DNA of 64,000 nucleotides from RGIG2945 sp045540355. Lineage in GTDB: Bacteria; Bacillota; Clostridia; Oscillospirales; Acutalibacteraceae. The stretch spans positions 1-64,000 of the forward strand of contig JAZQHB010000006.1 of the NCBI GenBank assembly GCA_045540355.1, given 5' to 3'. Shown here in pieces: positions 1 through 7,768 of this stretch. Under the pieces are notes generated by a model. That model made no database searches, was not told where the DNA came from, and saw only the letters and a list, made by a program, of their open reading frames with translations. How positions within the stretch are numbered: the stretch's first letter is position 1; each line of letters starts with the position of its first letter. A program made the translations under genes and the position numbers.

Positions 1-1114
1 AATGGGCACAGAAGACAGAATACTATATGCTCGATGGGAAAAGGAAGCTGTTGTATTCACACTTGAAGTTACAGCAATAAATTCAAGCATCGATGTAATC
101 CTTGATGGCTATGCAGAAGATTTACAGGGCAACTATTACATAAATGAAGAAATGCCTTACGGCACAAAGGTGACCTTGAGAGCAGTACCTGACGGAGAAA
201 ACAGAGAGTTCTTGTACTGGAAGGATAACAGAAACAGAATCGTGTCCTACAGTGAAAAATTTGAATTTGTACTCGAAGGCGATTGGTATCTCACCGCAGT
301 ATATTCAGAAGCTGATGATTCAGACTATTACAATGTAGTGTTCATTGATTCAATCCGTAATACAATAATCAGCGAACAAAAGGTAAAGAAGGGCGAAGCA
401 GCTCAAGCACCTGAAATCGCACAAGCATACGGTGAGTACACATTCTTAGAATGGGATAGAGCGTTTGATAGTGTTACAGGTAATATGATCGTTACATCTG
501 TCTATGCACTCAGCAAAGAACTGTTTACGGTCACAACAGTAATCGGTACAGAAACAAAGGTTAAAGCGTACAGATATAACGCACCGGTTATAATGACAAT
601 TACAGATGCACAAATTCCTGAGGGTAAAGTTTTTGCAGGTTGGTCACTCGACGGCGAAAAGATAGTAAGCTACGACAGAATATACAAGTTCTATGCGTAC
701 AGAGATGTTACAGTAACTGCAATGTTTGCAGATGCACCGGTAAAACAGTATGCAACGGTGATGCTTGAAGCATCAATAAAAGAACAGACAGACGATGTTT
801 GCATAGCAGAATTTATGGTAACAAGAACAGTTCCGGGAACTTATGGATTTGTAAGCTCAGGATTATTGTTAACACAGAATAATGATTATGCAGATGAAGC
901 GAATCTTTCGCTCGAAGGACATACAGACAGGAAGAATGACGAAGATATTATTCTTTTCAGAACTGTAAGCACTGAAAATGACGGTCAGTACAAGCTGACG
1001 GCAAAAACATCTTCGGATAGGACATTCTATGCAAGAGGTTATGTGGTTTATCTTGATATGACTTCAGGTAAGCTTGTAACTATTTATACAGACATAATAT
1101 CAGTTAATGCATAA
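1..1114 (+). CDS. InlB-like repeat surface protein, C-terminal part (5' truncated by window edge)
   Basis: This is the C-terminal ~370 residues of a larger protein. The frame is open to the left edge, and the first residues visible end in LYARW, the usual last line of an InlB B-repeat (Listeria-Bacteroides repeat), so the ATG at position 2 is internal. At least three divergent copies of a ~70-residue beta-grasp-like repeat follow, each with a hydrophobic-x-W core (FLYWKD, FLEWDR, FAGWSLD) and ending in TAVY, TSVY or TAMF. A ~120-residue Ig-like tail comes last. Family knowledge suggests a secreted or surface-attached protein used in adhesion or glycan contact. No LPXTG, SLH or dockerin motif is visible at the C terminus, so the anchor, if any, lies upstream. 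Substrate unknown. Confidence 0.75.
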   Translation, partial: MGTEDRILYARWEKEAVVFTLEVTAINSSIDVILDGYAEDLQGNYYINEEMPYGTKVTLRAVPDGENREFLYWKDNRNRIVSYSEKFEFVLEGDWYLTAVYSEADDSDYYNVVFIDSIRNTIISEQKVKKGEAAQAPEIAQAYGEYTFLEWDRAFDSVTGNMIVTSVYALSKELFTVTTVIGTETKVKAYRYNAPVIMTITDAQIPEGKVFAGWSLDGEKIVSYDRIYKFYAYRDVTVTAMFADAPVKQYATVMLEASIKEQTDDVCIAEFMVTRTVPGTYGFVSSGLLLTQNNDYADEANLSLEGHTDRKNDEDIILFRTVSTENDGQYKLTAKTSSDRTFYARGYVVYLDMTSGKLVTIYTDIISVNA

Positions 1115-1119
1115 CAAAA

Positions 1120-1147
1120 AGAGCTATCTCAAATTCGAGATAGCTCT
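1120..1147. terminator. Bidirectional Rho-independent terminator between surface protein and hisF
   Basis: A perfect 11-bp inverted repeat (AGAGCTATCTC with GAGATAGCTCT) has a 6-nt loop, A-rich sequence on the left and T-rich sequence on the right. It sits 5 bases after the surface-protein stop and 12 bases beyond the hisF stop, so it can serve both convergent genes. Confidence 0.85.
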
Positions 1148-1159
1148 TCTCTTACATTT

Positions 1160-1915
1160 TTATCGTCTTACAGAAATATCTCTGTCGGCGAGATAATCTT
1201 TTAAATCGGGGATAGCGATTTCATTGAAGTGGAAAAGGGAGGCTGCTAAAACCGCATCAGCACCGCCTTCTGTAAAAGCGTCATAGAAATGCGACATCTG
1301 TCCTGCACCGCCTGATGCGATAACGGGAACATTGACGCTGTCGGAAACTCTGCGTGTGAGCTCAAGGTCGTAGCCTTGCTTCTGACCGTCACAGTCCATA
1401 CTTGTAAGCAGAATTTCACCTGCACCGCGTTCAACCGCTTCAACGGCCCACTTGACTGCATCAATCCCCGTAGGAATTCTGCCGCCGTTGAGATAAACCT
1501 CAAAGCCGTCACCGTTGCGTTTTGCATCAATAGCACAGACAACACATTGACTGCCGAATTTGTATGCTGCATCACTTATAAGTTGGGGATTACGAACTGC
1601 GGCAGAGTTAACGGAAATTTTATCCGCACCTGCACGAAGAAGTTGCGAGAAATCGTCAACAGAGGAAATACCGCCACCGACAGTAAACGGGATAAAAATT
1701 GAGTTTGCAACCTGAGTTACAATATCAATCATAGTACCGCGACCTTCATGGGTTGCAGTGATGTCAAGCAGAACCAATTCATCGGCATTCGTTTTGTCAT
1801 AAGCGATTGCACATTCAACGGGGTCACCTGCGTCACGCAAATCGACAAAGCTGACACCTTTAACAACATGACCGTCTTTGATATCAAGACAAGGGATAAT
1901 TCTTTTAGCGTACAT
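1160..1915 (-). CDS. hisF: Imidazole glycerol phosphate synthase, cyclase subunit HisF
   Basis: HisF condenses PRFAR with ammonia delivered by HisH, giving imidazole glycerol phosphate and AICAR in histidine biosynthesis; it acts in the cytoplasm. The 251-residue length is standard. The (beta/alpha)8 barrel is complete, with the catalytic pair Asp11 (CLDIKDG) and Asp130 (AIDAKR) and the phosphate-binding loops VGGGI and ASGGAG. The start overlaps the hisH stop as TGATG and is preceded by a strong GGAGGTGA site inside the end of hisH, so the two genes are translationally coupled. No other his genes are in the window, so this pair is either the tail of a dispersed pathway or a separate unit. 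Confidence 0.97.
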   Translation of the reverse strand: MYAKRIIPCLDIKDGHVVKGVSFVDLRDAGDPVECAIAYDKTNADELVLLDITATHEGRGTMIDIVTQVANSIFIPFTVGGGISSVDDFSQLLRAGADKISVNSAAVRNPQLISDAAYKFGSQCVVCAIDAKRNGDGFEVYLNGGRIPTGIDAVKWAVEAVERGAGEILLTSMDCDGQKQGYDLELTRRVSDSVNVPVIASGGAGQMSHFYDAFTEGGADAVLAASLFHFNEIAIPDLKDYLADRDISVRR

Positions 1916-2532
1916 CAGTTATCACCTCCGCAAAGTGAAACAAAATTTCTGAGCATCTGAACACCTATATCGCCACTTTTTTCGGGGTGGAACTGCGTTG
2001 CAAACAAATTACCGTTTGCAACAGATGCGTGAATGGTTACACCATACTCTGTCGTTGAAGAAACATCCGAAATGTTTTCCGCAGAGAGGTAATATGAATG
2101 GACGAAGTAAACATAAGCTCCGTCGGAAATACCGTCAAACAGGGGAGTGGACTTCTTAATTTCTAAAGAGTTCCAACCCATGTGCGGAACCTTTAGGTTA
2201 TCGGACGGAATTTTTAAAATCTTACCTTTTAAGACACCAAGACCCTCAACACCGGGAGATTCCTCACTTGATTCAAATAAAAGCTGAAGTCCGAGACAGA
2301 TACCCAAGAACGGACGACCTGATAAAGCTGCAGAGCGGACAGCATCAACAAGACCGCTGTCACGCATGGCTTCCATAGCGTTACCGAACGAACCAACACC
2401 GGGGAGGATAACCCCGTCAGCCTTTTTAATATCATCAGCAGATGCAGTAATAACAGACTCGGCACCTATGAAGTCAAGAGCCTTTTTTACACTCAGTAAA
2501 TTACCTGCACCATAGTCAACAATAGCAATCAT
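1915..2532 (-). CDS. hisH: Imidazole glycerol phosphate synthase, glutamine amidotransferase subunit HisH
   Basis: HisH is a class I glutamine amidotransferase that feeds ammonia to HisF. The 205-residue protein starts with the typical MIAIVDYGAGN. The catalytic triad is visible as Cys79 (GICLG), His182 and Glu184 (FHPEKSG). The frame is open 35 codons further upstream, but that extension has no family resemblance, and the ATG at 2532 is preceded by TAGGAGTG, so 2532 is the start. The gene diverges from tRNA-Ser; its own promoter is only weakly recognisable (TATAAT at 2565-2560 on the minus strand with a poor -35). Confidence 0.96.
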   Translation of the reverse strand: MIAIVDYGAGNLLSVKKALDFIGAESVITASADDIKKADGVILPGVGSFGNAMEAMRDSGLVDAVRSAALSGRPFLGICLGLQLLFESSEESPGVEGLGVLKGKILKIPSDNLKVPHMGWNSLEIKKSTPLFDGISDGAYVYFVHSYYLSAENISDVSSTTEYGVTIHASVANGNLFATQFHPEKSGDIGVQMLRNFVSLCGGDN

Positions 2533-2597
2533 ACGATCACTCCTAAAACAAGATAAGCAATTATAACACACTTTTGTCAAAAAGAGAACACTTTTTA

Positions 2598-2626
2598 TTG
2601 ACAAAAAGCAAATCCTTTGATAAAAT
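2598..2626 (+). promoter_or_regulatory. Sigma-A promoter of tRNA-Ser
   Basis: TTGACA (2598-2603), a 17-nt spacer and TAAAAT (2621-2626) put transcription start near 2633, about 32 bases before the mature tRNA. The TTGACAAAA of the -35 is mirrored by TTTTGTCAA at 2572-2580 on the hisH side. Confidence 0.8.
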
Positions 2627-2664
2627 ATTTCTTGCAAAAGTCCGACGGTTAATGTCGGCTATAC

Positions 2665-2753
2665 GGAGACGTATCGAAGTGGTCATAACGGGGCTGACTC
2701 GAAATCAGTTAGGGAGCAATCCCCCGCGAGTTCGAATCTCGCCGTCTCCGCCA
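2665..2753 (+). tRNA. tRNA-Ser (anticodon CGA)
   Basis: An 89-base class II tRNA. The acceptor stem GGAGACG (2665-2671) pairs with CGTCTCC (2743-2749), followed by discriminator G and an encoded CCA (2751-2753). The anticodon loop CTCGAAA carries CGA at 2700-2702, reading UCG. A long variable arm (AGGGAGCAATCCCCC region) and the T-arm GTTCGAATC are both visible. It is flanked by its own consensus promoter and terminator and looks monocistronic. Confidence 0.97.
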
Positions 2754-2760
2754 AAAAAAA

Positions 2761-2785
2761 GCATCGACTTTGTCGGTGCTTTTTT
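2761..2785 (+). terminator. Rho-independent terminator of tRNA-Ser
   Basis: An 8-bp stem (GCATCGAC with GTCGGTGC, one G-T pair), a 3-base TTT loop and six Ts begin 7 bases after the tRNA CCA end. Confidence 0.88.
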
Positions 2786-2843
2786 CAATGAAATCCATTA
2801 CCGAAGAAAATTATTTACAACCCGTAGCAAAAACAGGAAAAGT

Positions 2844-2872
2844 TTGACACTCGGCGAGAATAAGGCTATAAT
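2844..2872 (+). promoter_or_regulatory. Perfect-consensus sigma-A promoter of RNA methyltransferase
   Basis: TTGACA (2844-2849), exactly 17 nt, then TATAAT (2867-2872). Transcription start is expected near 2879, about 21 bases before the ATG at 2900. Confidence 0.88.
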
Positions 2873-2899
2873 GTCTACAGTAAAAAAGTGGAGAGTAGA

Positions 2900-3706
2900 A
2901 TGAGTAATATTATAGAAATAACGGATTTTCTTGCAACGGAGTTGGATGTATATGCACGGTTGACAGAGGTTCAGCTCTTGAATAAAGAATTTCCTGAAAA
3001 AGGTTTATTTATAGCAGAAAGCCCCAAGGTTATTGAGAGAGCTCTTGATGCCGGCTATGAAGCGGTTTCGTGCCTCATGGAGAAAAAGCATATTGAGGGT
3101 GAGGGTAAGCGTATTCTTGAAAGAATTAACGATGTACCTGTTTTTTGTGCGGAGTTTGATGTTCTGACTCAATTGACAGGCTTTAAGCTAACCAGAGGTA
3201 TGCTGTGTGCCATGAAACGCAAAAAATTGCCGAGTGTCAGAGAAATTTGCAAAAATAAAAGCAGAATAGTTGTACTTGATAAAGTGATGAACCCAACCAA
3301 TGTGGGGGCTATAATCCGTTCAGCTGCGGCACTCGGAATGGATGCGGTTTTACTCACTCCCGGGTGTTCGGATCCTCTTTACAGACGGGCAGCAAGGGTC
3401 AGCATGGGTACCGTATTTCAAATTGAATGGACATTTTTGACCGACGACGGTTTTGATGAGATAAAGGAACTCGGATATAAAACTGTAGCGATGGCATTAA
3501 AGGACGATACTCTCGCAATCAATGACCCTGTTCTGACCGCTGAAAAGAAGCTTGCCGTCATAATGGGAACAGAGGGTGACGGACTCTCTGACAAAACTAT
3601 ATCCGATTGCGATTACACAGTTAAAATTCCGATGTATCACGGCGTTGATTCGCTGAATGTAGCAGCCGCATCTGCAGTGGCGTTCTATCAGCTTGGTAAC
3701 AAATGA
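2900..3706 (+). CDS. TrmH/SpoU-family RNA 2'-O-methyltransferase
   Basis: The protein is predicted to methylate a ribose 2'-OH of rRNA or tRNA using S-adenosylmethionine. All three SPOUT motifs are present in the C-terminal half: motif 1 NPTNVGAIIRSA (from residue 131), motif 2 IMGTEGDGLS (from 221) and motif 3 IPMYHGVDSLNVAAA (from 243), which form the knotted AdoMet site. The N-terminal ~105 residues fit the L30e-like substrate-binding domain (SpoU_sub_bind) of RlmB/TsnR-type enzymes. The 268-residue length is typical. The frame extends to a GTG at 2888, but the ATG at 2900 has GGAG at the right distance. The rRNA or tRNA target cannot be told from sequence. Confidence 0.93.
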   Translation: MSNIIEITDFLATELDVYARLTEVQLLNKEFPEKGLFIAESPKVIERALDAGYEAVSCLMEKKHIEGEGKRILERINDVPVFCAEFDVLTQLTGFKLTRGMLCAMKRKKLPSVREICKNKSRIVVLDKVMNPTNVGAIIRSAAALGMDAVLLTPGCSDPLYRRAARVSMGTVFQIEWTFLTDDGFDEIKELGYKTVAMALKDDTLAINDPVLTAEKKLAVIMGTEGDGLSDKTISDCDYTVKIPMYHGVDSLNVAAASAVAFYQLGNK

Positions 3707-3715
3707 ATTTTAAAG

Positions 3716-3743
3716 TCGGTTCAGTTTGATGAACCGATTTTTT
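3716..3743 (+). terminator. Rho-independent terminator of RNA methyltransferase
   Basis: An 8-bp stem TCGGTTCA/TGAACCGA (3716-3723 and 3730-3737) with a 6-nt loop is followed by TTTTTTG. Confidence 0.85.
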
Positions 3744-3765
3744 GTTTTATATCAAACTGTTTTTC

Positions 3766-3794
3766 TTGTATTTTTTGCTGTCAGGCGGTATAAT
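3766..3794 (+). promoter_or_regulatory. Sigma-A promoter of alcohol dehydrogenase gene
   Basis: TTGTAT (3766-3771), 17-nt spacer, TATAAT (3789-3794). The expected start of transcription is near 3801, 27 bases before the chosen ATG at 3828. This also argues against the longer upstream reading frame. Confidence 0.75.
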
Positions 3795-3827
3795 GATTAT
3801 ATAGTTTTAACAGAAAGAGGTTTGTTT

Positions 3828-5003
3828 ATGGAAAACTTTACTTTTTATTCTCCTACATACTTTGCTTTCGGTAAAGGTGCGGAAAACGATACAGGTAAGC
3901 TTGTGAAAAGATTTGAGGGCAGCAAGGTTCTGATTCACTTCGGCGGAGGCAGTGTTGTACGCTCGGGACTGATGGACAGAGTGAAAGCTTCTCTGTCGGA
4001 CGAAGGTATTGAATACATAGAACTTGGCGGAGTAAAACCTAATCCCAGAAGCGGTTTGGTTTATGAAGGTATCGAATTGTGCCGCAAAGAAAAAGTGGAT
4101 TTTGTTCTTGCGGTAGGCGGAGGCAGTACAATTGATTCTGCAAAAGCGATAGCCGCAGGTGCCGTCTATGACGGTGATTTCTGGGACTACTATCAGGGTA
4201 AGCCGGTTGATAAAGCATTGCCGTTGGGTACAGTTCTGACTATTTCTGCCGCAGGAAGTGAAGGCTCACCCGACTCTGTAATTACAAACGAAAACGGAAT
4301 GTACAAGCGTGGTGCATCAGGTGAAGCATTGCGTCCTAAATTCAGCGTATTGAATCCCGAGTTGCAGCAGACTTTGCCGCAGTATCAGACAGCTTGCGGT
4401 ATTACTGATATAATTGCTCATCTGTATGAGCGTTATCTGACCAACACAACAGATGTTGAAGTCACAGACCGAATGATTGAAGCACTTATGCTGACTATGA
4501 TTCAGGAGGGTCCGAAAGTTATAGCAGACCCGAATGACTATCAGTCACGTGCGAATATTCTGTGGGCAGGAATGATGGCTCACAATAATTCCTGCGGTGT
4601 CGGTCGTACACAGGATTGGGCAAGTCACGATATTGAACACGAACTTTCTGCGACTTATGATTGTGCCCACGGTGCGGGATTGGCGGTTGTTATGCCTGCA
4701 GTTTTCACCTACAATATGAACCACAATGTTATGCGTTTTGCACAGGTTGCAACTCGTGTATGGGGTTGTCAGATGAATTTTGAAAACCCTGAAATTACTG
4801 CAAAGGCAGGTATTGAAGCTTTGCGTAATTTCCTGATATCCATAGGTATGCCCAAAAACTTCGAAGAACTCGGTGCACGTGAAGAGGATATTGAAAAAAT
4901 GGCATGGAGTGCTTGCCACGGTGATGTTTGCACAGGTCATCTCGGCGGATTCGTTGCTTTGGATAAAAATGATGTCGAAAATATCTATCGATTGATGTTA
5001 TAA
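3828..5003 (+). CDS. Iron-containing (YqhD/BdhA-like) NADPH-dependent alcohol dehydrogenase
   Basis: A group III metal-dependent alcohol dehydrogenase that reduces short-chain aldehydes to alcohols, usually with NADPH; probably a redox sink or aldehyde detoxification enzyme in the cytoplasm. The 391-residue protein has GGGS near residue 39 and VGGGSTIDSAKA near 97-107 for cofactor phosphates. The four metal ligands appear as Asp194, His198, His267 and His281 (GITDIIAH, ASHDIEHE, CAHGAG), the same spacing as Escherichia coli YqhD. The ATG at 3828 has AAAGAGG upstream and lies downstream of the promoter, so the 34-codon open extension is not coding. A hydrolase gene follows after 60 bases without a terminator. 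Confidence 0.93.
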   Translation: MENFTFYSPTYFAFGKGAENDTGKLVKRFEGSKVLIHFGGGSVVRSGLMDRVKASLSDEGIEYIELGGVKPNPRSGLVYEGIELCRKEKVDFVLAVGGGSTIDSAKAIAAGAVYDGDFWDYYQGKPVDKALPLGTVLTISAAGSEGSPDSVITNENGMYKRGASGEALRPKFSVLNPELQQTLPQYQTACGITDIIAHLYERYLTNTTDVEVTDRMIEALMLTMIQEGPKVIADPNDYQSRANILWAGMMAHNNSCGVGRTQDWASHDIEHELSATYDCAHGAGLAVVMPAVFTYNMNHNVMRFAQVATRVWGCQMNFENPEITAKAGIEALRNFLISIGMPKNFEELGAREEDIEKMAWSACHGDVCTGHLGGFVALDKNDVENIYRLML

Positions 5004-5063
5004 GGCGATTGCATGATCAGAAACGGTTAGAGATAGCTTTTGTTACGGATTGGAGATTGAAAT

Positions 5064-5789
5064 ATGAGTAACTTATGGTACGGATTCAGATGTGAAGAAT
5101 TTGATTTTGAGGGAAAAAGAGCAATAGTTGTTTTTCCGGAAGAAGAAACATCTGTCAGAAAAATTGCATTAAAAACCGAGTATTGGGGAGCTTTCCCCGA
5201 TGTTGAAATAAATCTCTTGAAGCACGGATTTCACCTTGCTTACATTGAAAATGAAACACGTCTTGCAACCAAATCTGATTGTGACAGAAAAGCCCGCTTT
5301 GTTGAGTTTCTTGCAACAAAATACGGATTTTTAAAGAAATGTGTACCGATAGGTATGAGTTGCGGCGGTGCACACGCAGTGAGATTTGCAGGGTTTTATC
5401 CCGAGCTGATCTCGTGTCTATATATTGATGCACCCGTTCTGAATTTTTGTGATTTCCCGGGAAAACTCGGCAAAGCTGAAAATGAAATTGCATGGGAAAG
5501 AGAATTCAAACAAGCCTACCCGAGTGTGAAGCGTTATCAGCTTGTGAATTTTGCAGAGCATCCGCTTAATATGATTGACACTCTGATTGAGCATAAAATT
5601 CCGATTCTTATGGTTTACGGCGGGGAAGACCGTACTGTTATATATGAAGAAAACGGTCAGCTTATGGAAGATGCTTATAAGGGCAATGATTTGTTGAAAG
5701 TTATTAAACTTCCTCTGAGGGGTCATCATCCGCACGGAATGATGGGTGACAATACCGAAATAGTAAATTATATAATTGAACATTGCTGA
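5064..5789 (+). CDS. Alpha/beta-hydrolase-fold protein
   Basis: A 241-residue cytoplasmic alpha/beta hydrolase of unknown substrate. The nucleophile elbow is GMSCGG with Ser99, the acid is probably Asp189 (YGGEDRTV) and the base lies in the RGHHPHG cluster (His221-His224) near the end, all in the canonical order. No signal peptide or membrane segment is seen. It follows the alcohol dehydrogenase on the same strand, so the two may be co-transcribed, and an ester- or acyl-aldehyde-related role is conceivable, but nothing in the sequence fixes the substrate. Confidence 0.8.
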   Translation: MSNLWYGFRCEEFDFEGKRAIVVFPEEETSVRKIALKTEYWGAFPDVEINLLKHGFHLAYIENETRLATKSDCDRKARFVEFLATKYGFLKKCVPIGMSCGGAHAVRFAGFYPELISCLYIDAPVLNFCDFPGKLGKAENEIAWEREFKQAYPSVKRYQLVNFAEHPLNMIDTLIEHKIPILMVYGGEDRTVIYEENGQLMEDAYKGNDLLKVIKLPLRGHHPHGMMGDNTEIVNYIIEHC

Positions 5790-5790
5790 A

Positions 5791-5823
5791 AAAAGGCTGT
5801 ATCACCGAGTGATACAGCCTTTT
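5791..5823. terminator. Bidirectional terminator between hydrolase and ferritin genes
   Basis: A perfect 15-bp stem (5791-5805 with 5809-5823) with a CGA triloop has AAAA on one flank and TTTT on the other. It begins two bases after the hydrolase stop and ends 11 bases before the ferritin stop, so it can stop transcription from both sides. Confidence 0.92.
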
Positions 5824-5834
5824 GAAATGTGAAA

Positions 5835-6344
5835 TTATAAAACAAGTGAGGGTGCAGAGTAAACTCTTGCAGCGAGCTCCTGATTGAGCATATAAAGACT
5901 CTTGGGGTCTGAACCGAACAATTCCATTTTTGTGATAAGGTCGTTTGCGTTCGTTTCTTCTTCACCCTGTTCTTTTACGAACCAATCGAGGAACTGCATT
6001 GTGCGGAAGTCTTTGACCTCGTAAGCAGCAGCGTAGATATCATTGATAAGTGATGTTACATATTCCTCGTGCTCGAGACCTGCCTTGAGAACATCCATAT
6101 CGCAATTGAATGTCTTGTCGGGTTTATCAATAGCTTCAAGAGTAACCTTCTGATTTTCATTCTGAAGATATGTATAGAAGAGCATTGCGTGGTCTCTTTC
6201 TTCCTGAGCCTGAATCATATACCAATTTGCAAAGCCGTCAAGACCTCTGTCCTCAAAATAGTTTGAAAAATCAAGATAAAGATAAGCGGAATAGAATTCC
6301 TTATTGATTTGCTGATTTAAAAGTTCGCGTACTTTTTCATTCAT
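5835..6344 (-). CDS. ftnA: Non-heme ferritin
   Basis: Ferritin forms a 24-subunit shell that oxidises Fe(II) and stores iron in the cytoplasm. The 169-residue four-helix subunit shows the ferroxidase ligands Glu16, Glu49, His52 and Glu93, with Gln126 and neighbouring glutamates at the third metal site (bacterial ferritin rather than bacterioferritin, as there is no heme methionine pattern). A GGAGGT site precedes the ATG. It is the last gene of the co-directional run superoxide reductase, rubredoxin, ZIP transporter, ferritin and lies 21 bases after the transporter stop, so it is probably expressed with oxygen-defence genes. Confidence 0.96.
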   Translation of the reverse strand: MNEKVRELLNQQINKEFYSAYLYLDFSNYFEDRGLDGFANWYMIQAQEERDHAMLFYTYLQNENQKVTLEAIDKPDKTFNCDMDVLKAGLEHEEYVTSLINDIYAAAYEVKDFRTMQFLDWFVKEQGEEETNANDLITKMELFGSDPKSLYMLNQELAARVYSAPSLVL

Positions 6345-6365
6345 TGTAATTTACCTCCAAAAAAA

Positions 6366-7118
6366 TTAACCTAAAAGAATATCTGTTGCGAGCATAACGC
6401 AGAAGCCGACAAGTAATGCATAAGTCGCACCTCGCTGATTGCCGTGAGCGTGGGTTTCGGGAATCATCTCGTCACTCACAACATAGAGCATTGTGCCGCC
6501 TGCAAAAGCAAGTGCAAAGGGGAGAATGGCAGAAGCGACACTGACGGCGAAGTAGCCTATCAAAGTGCCTATAACCTCAACTAATCCCGTGATAAGAGCA
6601 CAAATAAATGTTTTTCTCGGTGACACACCTGACGAAAGCATGGGACCTATTATGACCATACCCTCGGGGATATTCTGCAAAGCAATACCGCCCGCTATGA
6701 TAAGAGCCTGCGAGGTATCACCCGAGCCAAAGCCGACACCTGCTGCAATACCCTCGGGAAGATTATGTATTGCAATAGCTGTAACAAACAAAAGAACCTT
6801 GCTGAGGTTGGCATTATGATGTGATTCGATATCGGGTCCGACTAATTTATGCAGATGCGGAACGAGCTTGTCTATGAGGTTGAGGCACAAAGCACCGACA
6901 AAGATACCTGCAATCGTGATGAGCAGACCGAATTTGCCGCCGTATTCCACGGACGGAAGTATAAGCCCCAACACAGCGGCGGCGAGCATAACACCTGCCG
7001 CAAACGAAAGAACGATATCGGAAAATTTGTGAGAGATTTTTTTGAATATAAAGCCAATCAGCGAGCCGATAAGCGTTGAACCGCCGACACCGATGGCGGT
7101 CAAAAGAACCATTTTCAT
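6366..7118 (-). CDS. ZIP-family metal transporter (ZupT/GufA-like)
   Basis: A polytopic ZIP permease of 250 residues that probably imports Zn(II), Fe(II) or Mn(II) across the cytoplasmic membrane. It has about eight hydrophobic segments and the family signatures HNLPEG (118-123, helix IV) and QNIPEG (148-153, helix V), which form the binuclear metal centre, plus a DEMIPETHAHG element near the C terminus and a His-containing cytosolic loop (ESHHN) before helix IV. Between rubredoxin and ferritin it could supply iron for storage. Selectivity cannot be read from sequence alone. Confidence 0.92.
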   Translation of the reverse strand: MKMVLLTAIGVGGSTLIGSLIGFIFKKISHKFSDIVLSFAAGVMLAAAVLGLILPSVEYGGKFGLLITIAGIFVGALCLNLIDKLVPHLHKLVGPDIESHHNANLSKVLLFVTAIAIHNLPEGIAAGVGFGSGDTSQALIIAGGIALQNIPEGMVIIGPMLSSGVSPRKTFICALITGLVEVIGTLIGYFAVSVASAILPFALAFAGGTMLYVVSDEMIPETHAHGNQRGATYALLVGFCVMLATDILLG

Positions 7119-7142
7119 AAATTCACATCCAATATAAATTCA

Positions 7143-7163
7143 GGGGCTGCCTTCGGCGGCCCC
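7143..7163. other. GC-rich hairpin between rubredoxin and ZIP transporter genes
   Basis: GGGGCTGC pairs with GCGGCCCC (one G-T pair) around a CTTCG loop. It lies just past the rubredoxin stop in the minus-strand run. There is no T-run on either side, so it is more likely an mRNA-stabilising or attenuating stem than a full terminator. Confidence 0.5.
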
Positions 7164-7174
7164 TTACATAAAGC

Positions 7175-7333
7175 TTATTCCTCTGAGAACTGATCCTTAC
7201 CTACACCGCATAACGGACATTCAAAATCATCGGGGAGATCTTCAAATTTTGTGCCGGGAGCGATATCGTTTTCGGGATAACCTGCTTCTTCGTCATAAAC
7301 CCAACCGCAAACATCGCAAACATACTTTTTCAT
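7175..7333 (-). CDS. Rubredoxin
   Basis: A 52-residue rubredoxin. It carries the two knuckles CDVCGWVYD (Cys6, Cys9) and CPLCGVGKD (Cys39, Cys42), which bind one Fe(Cys)4 centre for one-electron transfer. Length, the aromatic residues, and the YDEEAGYPENDIAPGT stretch all match the family. A GGAGGT site lies upstream of the ATG. It follows the superoxide reductase gene by 15 bases, and family knowledge says rubredoxin is the usual electron donor to that enzyme, so the pair very probably forms a functional chain. Confidence 0.96.
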   Translation of the reverse strand: MKKYVCDVCGWVYDEEAGYPENDIAPGTKFEDLPDDFECPLCGVGKDQFSEE

Positions 7334-7348
7334 AATAATTACCTCCAA

Positions 7349-7729
7349 TTATTTAATATCTGTTTTCCACAATCCGTGAAGATTGCAATAAGCATAAACA
7401 GCAACGGGAACTTCATCGCAAAGAGCAAAGGTTACAACGGGTTCAGCACCGATTTTAAGGCACTTACGCTGACCGCCTCTGTCAGTCTGAAGATATACCC
7501 ATAAAATACTGTGTTCATCAGTCATGGGGTGTGCTACCGAACCGACATCAACCTTAACTGTATCACCGTTGACGCTGACGACGGGAAGATGCTTTTCGGT
7601 ACTTGCTTCAACAGTACCGGGTTCAAGCTGTGTCATTTTCTGACCGCAACACATCATGGGAACACCGGCATCGTGAATCATGCCGATAATGTTACCGCAA
7701 TGCTCGCAAATATAAAATCTGTTTTCCAT
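7349..7729 (-). CDS. dfx: Superoxide reductase (desulfoferrodoxin, two-iron class)
   Basis: The enzyme reduces superoxide to hydrogen peroxide without making oxygen, a hallmark defence of anaerobes. The 126-residue protein has an N-terminal desulforedoxin domain (Cys8, Cys11, Cys27, Cys28; centre I) and a C-terminal catalytic domain with EKHLP (Glu45, Lys46, His47), His67, His73, Cys115 and His118, i.e. the complete Fe(His)4(Cys) centre II and its catalytic Lys. It heads the minus-strand run with rubredoxin, ZIP transporter and ferritin. A promoter with an overlapping inverted repeat lies directly upstream. Confidence 0.96.
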   Translation of the reverse strand: MENRFYICEHCGNIIGMIHDAGVPMMCCGQKMTQLEPGTVEASTEKHLPVVSVNGDTVKVDVGSVAHPMTDEHSILWVYLQTDRGGQRKCLKIGAEPVVTFALCDEVPVAVYAYCNLHGLWKTDIK

Positions 7730-7749
7730 TAGAATTTACCTCCTATATT

Positions 7750-7768
7750 TGATATTCTTATTATATCA
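7750..7768. promoter_or_regulatory. Candidate Fur/PerR-type operator at the superoxide reductase promoter
   Basis: TGATATTCTTATTATATCA is an imperfect 19-bp AT-rich palindrome with perfect 6-bp outer arms (TGATAT/ATATCA). It covers the -10 box of the minus-strand promoter. Size and base content resemble Fur-family boxes, but the match to any one consensus is partial. Confidence 0.4.

Noticed and set aside
1246..1575. A 109-codon minus-strand frame within hisF
   Set aside because: Alternative frame of a clear hisF; no support.
2560..2580. hisH promoter made of TTGACA (2580-2575) and TATAAT (2565-2560) on the minus strand
   Set aside because: The spacer is only 9 nt; either element alone has only a poor partner, so a specific hisH promoter is not claimed.
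2574..2903. A 109-codon plus-strand reading frame spanning the tRNA
   Set aside because: It runs through the tRNA-Ser gene, its terminator and two promoters, and has no ribosome site.
3726..3827. 34-codon N-terminal extension of the alcohol dehydrogenase
   Set aside because: It starts inside the previous terminator and covers the promoter; the YqhD-like family starts at the ATG at 3828.
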